Source: Geosiphon pyriformis
Lineage: Eukaryota > Glomeromycota > Glomeromycetes > Archaeosporales > Geosiphonaceae
Reading direction: 5' to 3'
DNA: 64,000 nucleotides
Assembly (NCBI GenBank): GCA_016748015.1
Contig: JAAOMT010000436.1
Span: 878,033 to 942,032 of the forward strand
The first letter of the stretch is position 1; every line of letters begins with the position of its first letter. Below the pieces are notes generated by a model. It did not search any database. It had not been told where the DNA came from and saw nothing but the letters and a program-made list of their open reading frames with translations. Positions 1 through 12,045 of the stretch are shown in pieces. Position numbers and translations under genes: made by a program.

Positions 1-1018
1 GACACTCAAGTATGGCTCAATGATATAGAAAAAGCCATCACAGCTAATGGATGGAACAATGACAGAGCCCTTCAAGCAATTTTCTATTTTTTACAAGATA
101 CTGCCAACTTGTGGTATCAGAGTTTAGCCGTTAAACCTCAAACATTCTAGGAATTCAAAACTGCATTTTTGAGATATTTCAGTAATAATAACAGTATTAA
201 TCACTTAGCCAACACCTTTATCACAATTAAACAAGAAGAAACTGAAGCAGTTACCACTTACTTGGGACGTTTTTACAGAAATTTATGCCAAATTCAAGCA
301 ATTCAAGCTGACTATTTTACCATGCCTCAGATTCTAAACCAGTTCATCCATGGGCTACATAGTAGCCTTTTCCAGTGCATATGTTCAATGCACCCATAAA
401 CTCTCCAAAATGCCATTATGAATGCCAGAGATTTTGAATTAGCAGAACTTGAAGCAAGTCATGCCCAAGCTGTTAATCTAGTGATGAATGGATCATCTGA
501 ATTGAATTCCAAATTGAAACAATTCAGTAATTCAATTAATCAAAAATTGGAAGGATATTTAGCTGACAATAGTGCAATTTATCAATTACTACAACGATGC
601 AATAATTCAGGAAACATAAATCATTTCCAAAATCAGACACATCTATCATTATCTCCAAATCAGTCATGGCAACAAGAGACATGTGTCTGCCATAACTGTG
701 GTAAATAAGGCCACATTAGAGCTGACTGCCAATTTTATAATAATAACTAATGATCGGGAAATCAATATTGAAACCCTGATTGCCAGTTTCCAATTCCAAG
801 TTACCAATCCAATCCAGTCCCATATCAACCAACTTACTTGCCAATGATGCAACAGCCAGTATATTAACCACCTGTATATCAATCTCCAGTTTATCAACCA
901 CAGCCACTGATAATATATCAATCACCACAACCACAAATAATTTATCAGACATCCACAATTCAAACACTGCTATCAAACCCAGCTCAAATAACATCAGAAA
1001 ACCCCAGATCGAGAGTCA
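1..1018 (+). pseudogene. gag remnant of element A with CCHC zinc knuckle
   Basis: The reading frame gives a retrotransposon gag capsid region (WLNDIEKA, then FYFLQDTANLWYQSL), followed by a zinc knuckle CHNCGK-stop-GHIRADC at about 690-728, in which a stop stands where the CCHC spacer would have a Trp or similar residue. Further stops interrupt it at about 150 (TAG where Trp is expected), 400 and 748. The tail after the knuckle is rich in Pro, Gln and Tyr. Gag would form the particle and bind RNA. This copy is broken in several places. The start lies outside the window. Confidence 0.8.
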
Positions 1019-1235
1019 CCTAAAACTGGAGATCGGCAATGGTTGTTTACTAACCAATTCCCAATTCATCCAACCAGCCATCAGAATCACAACAACAGAG
1101 TTCAGGAACCAGGTATACTCAAAACCCGAGTTCTTAGAACTATTTAAGTCTTTTGGCTATCTTAAAAGACACCTCACCCAACACTCAGGAACCCAAACAG
1201 AAGCAATCACTTACCAATATTCTGTCAGCCACTGT

Positions 1236-1795
1236 CATGGAAAATGAGTCTCTAGCAGCTATATTTCCTTTCAAAATTGAGGAACTGACAGAAACCCCTT
1301 TGTTCAATAGAGCTGTACTTGAGGAAAAACCTATCATGGCAATATACACAGATGCCAAAATTGATGGTCAGTCTATCAAACTGATCCTAGATAGTGGATC
1401 AGCTGGCAGTATTATCACAAGACAGCTCATAGACCAATTAAGTTACTGAGTTAATTGAACTGCCAGTGCAAGGATAATCACCACTGATCGAGCCACCAAG
1501 ACTCCAATTGGTGAAATAGATAACTTGCCCATAGAAATAAATGGCATCACCATACCAATCAAGATATTAGTTATAGAAGCCACTCAATACCAAGCACTGG
1601 TGGGTAATGATTGGCTGTTCAAAATCAATGCAACACTTGATTGGAACACTCAAGAGCTCCAGCTTAGCCAGAACAGACAACACATACGTGTACCAGCCAT
1701 GTGTGGCCATTTCAAACCTATTACCACGCCATCAGCTTCACTTATTGAATTTAAAGAAAAAAAAGAGAAACCTATTTGGAAAGCATATTAAGTTT
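1236..1795 (+). pseudogene. Retropepsin-type protease region of element A
   Basis: The frame encodes a retroviral-type aspartic protease with the catalytic motif LILDSGSAGSIIT at about 1381-1425, so the Asp-Ser-Gly triad is intact here, unlike in element B where the Gly is Arg. Downstream YQALVGNDWL is the usual flap and helix stretch of Ty3-type proteases. A TGA at about 1447 interrupts the frame just after the active site. The protease would cut Gag-Pol. It lies in the same frame as gag in this element. Confidence 0.75.
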
Positions 1796-2060
1796 CTTGG
1801 GCTGATGAAGACCACAATGAGCTACCACTAATACTTTCTTGGGATGACAAGAGAAAAGGGAAGGAAAACAAAGAACTTACTTGAAATACCAACCAAAACT
1901 GGGAAACTGATAATAACCAAGACAAACCAGCAAACTGGGAGTGGGAAGAAATTGATAAGGAAAAGGGAAAAGAGAAAAAAGAAGAAACCAATCTCATCAG
2001 CAGCACTTATAGTTCATACACTTACACTTCATTACCACCATCCAATTATTATCAACTAAA

Positions 2061-2730
2061 ATTGGAATGCATTGATTGCAGCAAGAAATTGTTGTCAATG
2101 GGTGTATGTTGTGATGACGACAAAAAATACTCCACAGCCACAAGATTTTATTGTCACCCATGCATTATAGAATGCTTTGGATGACCAAAACGACAAGGAA
2201 AGTGGAATAACCAACCATGTCTTGCATGTAGAACTATCCTACTTGACAAAGGAATGTGGAATGACATTCCTGGGCATGGAAAAATGTGCAATAAGACATG
2301 CCAATACACCATACTGATAAATGATTGGATAAGCAAAAGAACACCAATTGATGACATTTGGAAACAAGCATTGTGATGATTGGAAGAATATCCCCATAAC
2401 AAAGATAAACTATGGAGAATGGCGCATGCAAAAACAGAAGGTGCGACAACCAGCAAACTACTAAAGATCAAAAACAATCCTCTATCTCTTTCTGAACCTG
2501 AATACATACAAACTTTTGACATCTTTGGCAATATTGAAGATGATCCAGAAGAGTTTCATGAATATTACCAGCATTTGGCACCTACTAGGAAAGAACAAGA
2601 GCAGCATTTAAAACAGTTGAACACTCGATTATGTTAACATTGCTTAATTCTCTGTAACTTTCAGTATTGTAATGAGTGTGATCTCATTTACAATCCACCA
2701 CCACGCATGATCTACACAATCCCAGAAGAG
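2061..2730 (+). pseudogene. Unrecognised Cys-rich domain between protease and dUTPase, element A
   Basis: The frame shows Cys pairs typical of metal binding: LECIDCSKKLL, FYCHPCIIECFG, PCLACRTIL, MCNKTCQY, and after a TAA near 2636 also HCLILCNFQYCNECD. The same order of Cys pairs occurs in element B at 55560-56240, so the domain is conserved between two families and is not noise. I do not recognise it as any named retroelement domain. It is broken by several stops in this copy. A zinc-binding role is inferred only from the Cys spacing. Confidence 0.6.
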
Positions 2731-2955
2731 GATAAACCAATAAGCAACTGCGCATCAGAATTGAAATCAGCTTTCAATCCCGATTTAAACTTCAACAATA
2801 ATAACAATGAAAACAACAGTTCCAGCTCCACTCTGAATAGCAATAAAATTTAAAACAATTCAAACTCTAATTCAAATCCCAAAACATTTATTGCACTTTC
2901 TGACCTCACTAAAGAACAGAAACTTAAATGATTTAGTGATAATAGCAAAGGTATT

Positions 2956-3666
2956 ATGCCAGAGCATGTGCATAATATTGATGCAGAGTTTGATCTGAGA
3001 TATCCAAAGAAAAATGCCATCAAATTAGAGCCACATTCACACATCTGCATCAATTTGAAAATAGCATTGGAAATACCAACAAAAACTATAGTTCAACTAG
3101 CTTCCAGAAGTTGTTTAGCAAAAAAAGGAATTACTATAAGAGAAAGAATAATCGACGCTGGATATGTGGGAAATATTATGGCAATGCTATAAAATGACTC
3201 AAAAAAGACCTATATCATAGAACTCAATAAAAAAATAGCATAGGCAATATTCCTGCCTCTGATTAGAGTAGCTTAGTTAGTATTAGTAGGAAAAAGAGAA
3301 GAATTAGGAATAACAGCTAAAGAAATACAGAGATTCGGATCTATGGGTAGAATAGAGGTACCAGTCAGTATGGCAGAAAAAAAAATGATTGGCCAAAGAG
3401 AAATTATCTCAACCAGTCAAATAATTTCCATTCTACTATATAACCAGTACATAGTAATTATAAAAAGAAAGGTAAAAGATAAGGATCAGATTTTTGAAGC
3501 AGAAACAAGTCTTTGTGAATCAGGAGAAATTGGACTTATCAATCTCTACATACCAGCCAAAAACCACAACTATATCAAAATTCCCATTTACAATACCACA
3601 GGAGATGCCATCACAATACCAGAGGGAACCATCATTGAATACATAAGCACTGAATTAAAAAATTAA
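2956..3666 (+). pseudogene. dUTPase domain and following spacer domain of element A
   Basis: Trimeric dUTPase motifs are readable: motif 1 DAEFDLRYP, motif 2 SRSCLAKKG, motif 3 IIDAGYVGNIMAML with the catalytic-site Tyr present, and motif 4 near 3220. Element B carries a cleaner version with all five motifs. dUTPase hydrolyses dUTP and would limit uracil entry into cDNA. A TAA near 3190 and a TAG near 3241 break the frame. The next ORF (3343-3666) starts with the motif-5 region (RFGSMGRIEVPV) and goes on into a domain containing IKIPIYNTTGDAITIPEGT that I cannot name. Confidence 0.8.
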
Positions 3667-3771
3667 CCACCAAGCATTATTTCAGACTTTCCACAATTAT
3701 GCGAATATGTGAATATCATGTCACAAACAATCTACAGATGAAATGAATGTTATTTGCTCTAACCAGAACAA

Positions 3772-5170
3772 TTGGAACAAATGAACATAAGAAATTTGGA
3801 TCTGCTCCAACATATGCAATTCAAGATGTTACTTAACAACTTCAATGACATCTTCACTAGTAAAAACAAATTCAGCAGAACTAACATCATTCAAGACTGG
3901 GGATGCTATGCCAATCAAACAACAAGCATACAGAGTACCACCAGCCAGCCATGAGATTATCTGTCAAGAAATCAACTGAATGCTTGACAATGCGCTAATT
4001 CAGTCATCTATGAACTCATGATTATCACCAGTGGTACTTGTCCAGAAGAAGAATGGAAAGATCAGATTTTGTGTAGACTACAGAAAACTCAATGGAGTCA
4101 CCTATGGAGACAGCTATCCAACTTCATAAATTCAGGAGCTATTCAATGCTTTTAGAGGAAATAAATGGTTCTCAACACTGAATCTAGACAGTGAATACTG
4201 ACAGGTAGTCATGGATCCAGCAGACAAAGAAAAAATGGCTTTTATGATGAAAGAAAGGAATTTCGAGTTTGAAGTCATGCCATTTGGCTTAATAAATGCT
4301 CCAGCCACATTTCAATGGCTAATGAAAATAGTATATACTGGCTTATTATGAAAATTAGTAGTCGTTTATTTAAATAACACCAATGTGTTTTCTAAAACAT
4401 TTGATAATCATTTGTATCATCTACAACAAGTGTTTGAAAAACTACGACGAGTAGAGCTAAAGTTGAATGCCAATAAGTGCTTCTTTGGCAAGACAGAATT
4501 AAACTTTTTAGGACACATAGTAAGCAAAAACGGCATCAAAACGGATCCAGAAAAAATAGAGATAGTCAAGAACTTTCCAGTACCAATCAATGTGACAGAG
4601 TTGAAGTTATTCTTGGGATTTGCAGGCTATTATCAACATTTTATCAAAAACTTTTCTAAGATAGCCCAACCACTCAATCATTTCCAAACCAAGAATGTAA
4701 AATACGAATGGACAAAAACACAACAAGAAGCTTTTGATATTCTAAGAAAAAAACTTATACAAACTCTGATACTAATTTATCCAGATTACAATAAACCATT
4801 TATCATTACCACCAATGCATCAGGCCAAGCATTGGGAGCAATACTATCACAGAGAGAACCAGATAGAAGAGAACATTCAGTTGCATATGCCAGCCGAAAT
4901 TTAATTCCAACTGAAAGAAATTATGAAACACCAGAATTAGAACATTTAGCAATTTATTGGGCAGTTATAAAATGGAAAAAATACTTGAGTCAAAAGTTTG
5001 AGGTGTATACAGATTACAAAAGATTGATATCATTCCAAAAACAAGAATTTGGAGATGGCAGACAATCCAGATAGAAAATGGCACTCTCGCCATATACTTA
5101 TATCATACATTATAAAAAGGGAAAAGACAACAGAAATGCAGATGGTTTGTTACAAATAAGACAAATCTAA
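3772..5170 (+). pseudogene. Reverse transcriptase and RNase H region of element A
   Basis: The RT palm is readable as [18 protein letters not shown], then WFSTLNLDSEY, MPFGLINAPATFQWLM and VVVYLNNTNVFS. The usual YLDD box is YLNN at 4367-4378 and the first catalytic Asp (motif A, usually LDL) reads LNL, so all three metal-binding Asp residues are lost. RNase H follows with TTNASGQALGAIL (Asp to Asn) and VYTDYKRL. Thumb and connection are intact in a 229-codon ORF from 4385 to 5074. Stops at 4018, 4199 and 4349 are TGA, the first two at clear Trp positions. Confidence 0.85.
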
Positions 5171-5259
5171 GAACATTCAACCCAAAAATATAACAAAATC
5201 AAACCAAATCCAATGGAAATATAACAAAAGATGAACACACAAAAATACCAAAAACTCAA

Positions 5260-6490
5260 ACATTATATAGATACTTAGTAGTTTAAGAAGAAATTATCTC
5301 AATCGGAACGAAATAGTATCAAACAACAATCAAAATATTTTATTACTTACCAAAACATACTTTATCAGAAAAATAGACAAAACCCAGATCAACTAACTAG
5401 AGTAGTCACAGAATCAGAGAAAGAAACAATACTGTTCAACATGCACTCAGATCCAACAGCAGGACATTTTCACAAAGAAGCAACCATAGAAAAGACCAGA
5501 AAAAGATATTATTGGCCATCAATGTATCTAGACATCATCCAATATGTACAAAATTGTGATTCTTGTCAAAGAAGAGAAGGAACAAAACCCAGTAAACCAC
5601 TGAGACCAATCAAAGTGGGACAACCATTTGATCACGTTGGAATTGACTTAGTCGGACCATTAACAATTACCAGCAGAAGAAATAGATATATTGTAGTAAC
5701 CATGGACTATCTCACTAAATGGCCAGAAGCAAAAGCAATTCAAAGAGTAGATGCAGAATTCATTGCCGAATTTGTTTATTAGGATCTGATTTGTCAACAT
5801 GAATGTTCAAAAAAATTATTATCAGACCAAGGAATTCACTTTGTGAACAGAACACTAGCAGAATTGAGCCAAAGATTCGGAATTAAAAGACCATTATCAT
5901 CATCATATTATCCACAAACAAATAGTTTAGTTGAAAGATTTAATAGAACATTGTATAAAGCAATTACCAAACTCAGCCAAAAAAACCAGGATGAATGAGA
6001 TTTGTTTATACTATCAGTACTATTTGTTTATCGAACAATGAAACAAGACACTACACAAGCAACACTATTTGAATTAGTATACAGTAGAACAGCAACATTA
6101 CCAGTCGAGATAGAAGTCAACACTTATCCAACAGAACCAATAACTGAAGACAATTTTCAGGAAACATTGCTAAGAAGAACATATAACTTGATAGAAACTC
6201 TAGAAAACAAGTGACGAAGAGCAGCTGATAACATCTAAAAGTCACAAAAAAAACAAAAAGAGAGACATGATAACCAACTACCAGACAAACCAGTTGAATT
6301 CAAGATTGGAGACAAAGTACTGCTACATCGTACTAAAGTAGAAAAACAATAGAATGGAAAATTTGATCCCAAATGGGATGGACCATTCCACATTGAAAAA
6401 ATTCTTAGAAATGGAGCTTATAAATTAAGATTGAACAACAAAATCTTGACCAAAGCAGTACATGGTGATTGACTGAAACCATATTACCAA
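5260..6490 (+). pseudogene. Integrase region of element A
   Basis: An HHCC zinc-binding head is seen (MHSDPTAGHFHKEAT and CDSCQRREG), followed by the catalytic core GIDLVGPLTI with its first Asp intact, LLSDQGIHFVN and SLVERFNRTL. A TAG at about 5780, a TGA near 5997 and others break the frame. The C-terminal part shows KVLLHRTKVEKQ and KWDGPFHIEKIL, as in Ty3-type integrases. The integrase would join cDNA to the host chromosome. The core of this copy keeps the Asp that element B has lost. Confidence 0.82.
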
Positions 6491-6599
6491 ATAGCATCAT
6501 CATCCACCAATAACATTCCACAATTAGAAGTACAACGAATACTAGTTCAACCAGACAAGATTTCACAAAATCTGGAACCAATCATAATCATTGGACCAA

Positions 6600-7290
6600 A
6601 CACGTAAAATCAAACAATAAAAAAGTATATAAAGACACAGTATATGCAACAAAAGCAACCAAGAAAAATGGAAATACCAGATCATATTCACATGATAGCT
6701 CAACAATTGTTTTAGACTTTAAGTTAACAACAGTTAGATATAGAAATTATCATTAATAACCAAACAATTTGCTATTAAAACACCAAAAAAAAGACAAAAA
6801 ATACACTATATTAGCATTTACCAAAGAATGATAAAAACTGGTCAGATAACATAATTGAAAAAGTAAAGAACACTTTTGGAAAATTACCTATTATGGTGTC
6901 AACAGAAAAACTTACAAAAGAGAATTAGAAGCAATAGACAGGACAACTTCCAATATCATACTGTTACTACCAATTAGGTCGAAAATTGAATATTCAAGAA
7001 TTGTATATCGACAAATCCAAAAGAGTATTTAACCAAAACATAATACAGCAAATTAAAGAATTCATTGGGAAAAAGACAAACTCAACACTACATGTAAGAA
7101 CAATTTATTGACTACACAACATATTTCAGAACTATTCAAAAATACTGTTACACTCTGACATGAAAACCATATCCATTAACCAATGGGGAAAAATAAACAA
7201 TACACAAGTAGAAGATGTGAAGAACAGAGTAGAACAAACAATACTTGAAAAAGAAGTATTAGAATTAATTCAAAATGAAGATTTTGATAG
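6600..7290 (+). pseudogene. Remnant of an extra ORF between integrase and 3' LTR, element A
   Basis: Broken frames between integrase and the polypurine tract contain a stretch starting YYQLGRKLNIQELYIDK, matching in position and pattern the ORF of element B at 60203-60868 (YFQIGKTLYERKLELEA), and a later TIYWLHNIFQNY-like segment with a stop at the Trp. The two elements therefore share an accessory ORF in the place where env sits in other elements. No signal peptide or membrane segment is apparent, so an env role is not supported. Function unknown. Confidence 0.5.
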
Positions 7291-7315
7291 AGCTCAATAT
7301 TAAAGGAGGAGATAA

Positions 7316-7735
7316 TATTACTTATAAAAAAAAAATAGGTATGGAAAATAGCAGACCAATAAGAAAATAGTATTTAGCATGTGAGCACATTGCTCAGCAA
7401 TATAGAGCAATATCAGAAATCATGGCATATTGCTCAGCAATATAAAGCAATGTCAGAAAACACGGCACATTGTTTAGCAATATGGAGCGATGTTAAAAAA
7501 GTAGAGCATATTGCTTAGCAATGTGAGCATTGCTCAAGAAATCATAGCACATTGCTCAGAAATGTAAGCAATCTTGTAGAACATCAATTATGTATATATA
7601 GTGATAGCATTAGAAGTGAAAAAGACAGAATTTTTTAGTTAGAAATCTCTCATTTCCAACTATTGAATAAATAAATTATTTACCATCCAAATCCACTCTT
7701 TACTATTAATACTCCATGTTGATAGTAATTGATAC
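7316..7735 (+). repeat. Candidate 3' LTR of element A
   Basis: The polypurine tract at 7302-7312 is followed by TATTAC, which lines up with the TGTTAC start of the LTR of element B. The stretch holds a TATA-like run (tatatata at about 7592) and AATAAATAAA-type polyadenylation signals near 7668. The right end is a guess from a GATAGTAA near 7727. The matching 5' LTR is not in the window, so neither the ends nor a target duplication can be checked. Confidence 0.45.
7384..7580 (+). repeat. About 40-bp imperfect tandem repeats inside the candidate LTR
   Basis: Four to five diverged units each contain a core like GCACATTGCTCAGCAATA followed by AGCAAT and a short AGAAATCA-type spacer. The core is itself partly palindromic (attgctcagcaat), so each unit can form a short hairpin. 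Units differ by mostly C/T and A/G changes. Confidence 0.75.
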
Positions 7736-8231
7736 TTAACCACATTAGAACAATAGCTCTTAATCATGGCTATTGACAGATACTAACTTGTGCATTGCCT
7801 TGGCTTATTTTTTTTCTTTTATTTTTAATTTTGTTATTACTAACTCTATTGAAGATTAATGTGTGGAGTACTGATGTCAGGATATAGTACTGGTAAAAGA
7901 TCCAGAAATAAGGGTAGAACACTCGATTGAGGATAGCTTATTAGGAAGAATACCAGCCATTAAGCTGAGAAAGAAATTGATGAAACTGCGGTTTTGGGAA
8001 GCTACAGATAAAACTATTACCACTGAATCTCTGTTTATTATACAAAAAACTCAACCAAAGCCTTCAGATATTACTAACAACATTATATCAATTGAGCACC
8101 AAGTTACGGGTTTGTTATTTGTCTTGAGACCCCAAGTAATCACTTATAACACCAAAAGCCCCACCCGTATTGCTAAAATTGACCAGATTGGCCATCAAAC
8201 TTTCAGTAAGCACTTGTTCAAAAGGCTTTAG

Positions 8232-11200
8232 GCCATACAACATAGGATGATGCAGTGCTATACTAGGAAAGTCCTTAGACAAATTTGCCTTGAGTTTGAA
8301 TTCTTTTCTTAGTAACTTGTCCCACTTCTTACAAACACTCTTGGATGTAAAGCTAAATTGAAGTCTGTAACAGACAATTGGCTACAAGACAGTAGAAACC
8401 AGATATAAAAATTGTTTTTCAGTGATGGTCTTCTTTAGGATAACATTCGAAAAAAATCTGATGTTACCATGGGTCTTGGCAAGACTTGGTTTGGACAACT
8501 CAGTAAACAAGAAAATTCCCAAATATTGATGAGAATCACTCTTTTTGGCCACAGAAATTTTTGACCCACTAATGAACAGTTCAGCATCCCGAACATCTTG
8601 GTTGATAGGGATGATAACAGTCTTGTCAGTATTTATTGAGATGTCATTAATAAAAAAAAATTCATTAGCTATGTTTAATATGTTTTGCATCACCATTAAG
8701 CAGTTTCCAATCCAAAGTGTGTCATCAACAAAGGCACCTGCAGCAAAGAATAAAGTACTGTTGCTGCTCAGGTTAGCCTTACCAGACTTAGTATAAAACT
8801 TTGAGCACATTTTGTAGCCATACAACTGTTCATATTTCTTGACTTCACATAGCAATGGATCATAAAAAATTCGCCACAATAGAGGTAAAAACATCTCCTC
8901 TTGATTCAGACTATTATGTACAATATAACCATCAGACAGACCAAAATCTGTCATAATTTGATTGAATCTCCCATTGTGTATACCACCAAAAAAATTATGA
9001 AGTGAGGACACATCTTGATTCTGATTAAACTATTGCACAGATGGGTCCAACCAACAGAGTCATATGCTTTGCACATATCTTGAAGAACCAACCACAATTC
9101 TCTGTTCTTCTCCAAAGCATCCTTAACAATTGAGCCAACAGCAAAAATGAAGAATTGTATGGAAGTACCCTTTAGCACTGAGAAATTGTCACCATGCAAG
9201 ATGTCATATCTACTACAAACCAAAAATATCCTGTCTGAGAGAATTTTAGACAAGATCTTCCATGCAGTCTCAATAAGCACAATTGGCCTAGTGTTGGTGA
9301 GAGTACCCTTCCAATCATATGGTTTAAGAATCATGGAAACCCAAAATTTCTTCTACTGTGTGGGAACACTACCAGATTTCAAACACCTATTGAGAATGTT
9401 CAGAAGACCATTGAGAGCCAGAGAACCATTATGCTTCCAGAGTTTATTGGGAATTCCAAAAAATCCAGCAGTCTTGCTATTGGGCAATTTTTTGACAATC
9501 ACCAAAAGTTCATCCAAATTGATATTACACATAACCTCTGAAAATGCATTATTGTTAATGTAGTCTAATGGAGTGTATTAGTCAAGCCATTGATCTGGAA
9601 GAACACTAGGGACCAAGCATTTCCTTGTTTAACTTTCTATTATAGTATCAACTAAAGACTTGACAGCTTGAGGCTCTAAGATAAGTTCATCATCAACAAT
9701 CAAATGATTGAGAATCACCTTCCTGAAGGGCCAATTTAGAATGCTTTTAATCATCCTCTCCTTATCTGAATAGAAATTTTCCATGTATTTTGCCACAGCC
9801 ACCCTGATAGACTCATCTCTGACAACTCTAGATTTATAATATTTGGACTTGTGGTATTCTTTCTTAACAACTGAAATATGACGCACAATATCCTCAGTTT
9901 TAGTGTTTCCATTAATCATAACTCGAACCTTGGATGCTGTTACCAGTAGAATTTTAGCTATTAATTAGCATGAAATTATCCTTATAATTCCTATTATTAA
10001 TTAACATGTTAATATCAATTCAAATTATCACTTATTATTTAATCAATTTATTACATATTACAATTCAATTAATAATCCAATTAGTACAACAGAAAGTAAG
10101 ATGATCAAATTACACAATACCCTGAACTTTGTAACATTCTAAAATTCGCCAAAATTTACAGAAATTCGCCAAAATTTATATGAAATTCGCTGAAATTTAT
10201 AGAAATTCACTGAAATTATAAATAGTTCACCCAAATTAATCAATAGTTCAGCGAAATAACTTGTAGTTCATTAAAATGTATCTTTAGTTCACCGAAATTT
10301 GAGCAAAGAAAAAAAATGCAAGTTCATAAACTAGTACTACAACAAGTTGTATAAAAGAAGAGCTTTTTTCTTCAAGAAAATATATCTTACTTTAGATTTA
10401 TCACTTAGAATCATTTCTATACACACAAAAAGAAATAAATATCAAATAAATTTGAAAGAAACCAAATTTTTTAATTATTGCACTTGAAAAATCTCCAAAA
10501 CCCAACTAACATTTTGAAATTGATTAGCTACCAATTTCAGTAAACTGTTAGTGACTTCAGGCCTGAATAAAAAACGTTTCCCTTGACAGAATTCTATTTC
10601 TTTTACATTTTTTTTATTTTCTTGTATTTTCTTATTACAATTATTAGGGTAGCCTACAGATGAGATTTTTGTAGAAGAATTGACTTTCACAGCAAAGTAA
10701 CTACACATTTTTAGTAAGCTTCTAAATGAGCAATTCCTGGAAAAGAGTTGACATTTATTACAATGTAACTTCATAAAGTAACTGACACGGAATTGGCCAT
10801 TTCATTTATAAGCCCAGCAGTTCAAATTATAGGAAATAATTTGAAGATAAATTCAGTTACTGAAGGTCCAACTACTTCTAAAAAATGTGAATTTACAATA
10901 AACAGATATCAACAACATTTAAAAAAAGAGACCAAAAACCTCTAGTAACAATGTTCTATCAACATCTAAGTCCATCTAAGTGTCAACAAAGTGGCCAGTC
11001 TCCAAACTTAGGCCTGTTTTCATACTGTTAACAATCTTGAACATCAACATTTCCAACCCATGAAATCTCGAAGAAGCTTTATTCCTTATGCTATTAAATT
11101 CACTAAACCAAAGTCTAGAGAAGATCATGTCAGCAGAATCTATTATCACATTTCTGAGAACATTCCATATGTCATTCAAATTACCACTATGCTCCACATT

Positions 11201-12040
11201 GTGAAACACACCTGACCTCTTCAGAAACTTGGCCGAAGAGCACTCCATAAAATGCTTCCAACCATCAGTGTCCACATTTTTTAGCTTAAATTTCCAGCAA
11301 TCTTTATTAGCATTCTTATGAATGCCATCCAAATACATGTTCAAAAGACCACTCAAACCCATTGATACCAAAACAGCTCTATGATCAGTGTCAAAGAATT
11401 CAGTTACAGATTCCACTCTACAGCTGGCCACAGCTAAGATCAGGCTTCCACTAACAAAAATGTAATCAATGACTTTTTCAACACCTCTCAAGTTGCTTCA
11501 CATTGACGCATTAGTCAAAGAATGTTCACCAAAAGAATTGACCAAATCCAAACTTAAACAGAAACTGAAACTCACACTCCTTTTAGACTTGCTCTCATTG
11601 AAATCACTGCCCAAAACAATAAAACTACTGGAATTAACCACCTGAGCTATGAAGGAATTGATACTGGGCACTTGTCTAAACCAGTCACCAAGAGAGACAC
11701 AGGCATACAAACCAACAACCAACACTGAAATTTTGCCTTTGAAAAGAAAATGCACTGAAATAGTGTGACTAAGAACTTCTTTTATCTTAGACACATGTTA
11801 AGTCAAAAGATTGTTCATAATTATTACCATTCCAGTTCCAAGGAACCCAATATTCAGACCAGATGTAAAAATACGCACTCCATCAAAACTGTTTATAATC
11901 TATGGTCTAACATTAGACCTCAATTTTGTTTCCATAATGATAGACACCATATTGCCAAATTTCTTATGCCAACAAACAATGTCTTCCTGCTTAGCAGGAA
12001 CATTGAGACCCCGAACATTGTAAGTAGCAAACTTTTATAT
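8232..12040 (-). pseudogene. LINE 1 ORF2: endonuclease and reverse transcriptase, interrupted
   Basis: The endonuclease part has VLGSDFNESKSKR (catalytic GDFN-like box, Gly-Ser-Asp here) near 11600 and TDHRAVLVSMGL near 11380, the SDH-type end motif. After the solo LTR the RT continues with IVLIETAWKILSKILSDR, LQDMCKAYDSVGWTHL and FAAGAFVDDTLW, the FVDD catalytic box. RNase H and the C-terminal Cys-His finger found in LINE 2 are missing. Stops and the LTR insertion inactivate it. ORF2 would nick target DNA and copy the RNA onto it. Confidence 0.8.
9938..10950 (+). repeat. Solo LTR of the element B family
   Basis: This 1013-bp block begins TGTTACCAG and ends AGTAACA, the same ends as the LTRs of element B. 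It is flanked by 4-bp target copies ATGC (9934-9937) and ATGT (10951-10954), differing by one C/T change. A TATA box (tataaaag, 10350-10357) and AAATTCGCC-type repeats (10140-10300) are present. No internal element sequence is left, so it most likely arose by LTR-LTR recombination. It interrupts ORF2 of LINE 1 and lies in the opposite orientation. Confidence 0.93.
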
Positions 12041-12045
12041 TAGCT

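Larger units (their letters stand above)
1..7735 (+). mobile_element. Decayed Ty3/gypsy LTR retrotransposon, element A (5' end outside window)
   Basis: Order seen: gag with CCHC knuckle, aspartic protease, a Cys-rich domain, dUTPase, reverse transcriptase, RNase H, integrase, an extra 3' ORF, a polypurine tract (7302-7312) and a candidate 3' LTR. RT before integrase is the Ty3/gypsy order. Every domain carries in-frame stops of all three types, mostly explained by C-to-T or G-to-A changes (TGG to TAG or TGA, CAA to TAA). The 5' LTR lies left of the window. Element B at 52355-61821 has the same domain order but a different LTR, so A is a related but distinct family. It cannot move by itself. 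Confidence 0.9.

Noticed and set aside
7384-7580. CRISPR-like array
   Set aside because: The units are contiguous and diverged, with no unique spacers, and lie in an LTR of a eukaryotic element.
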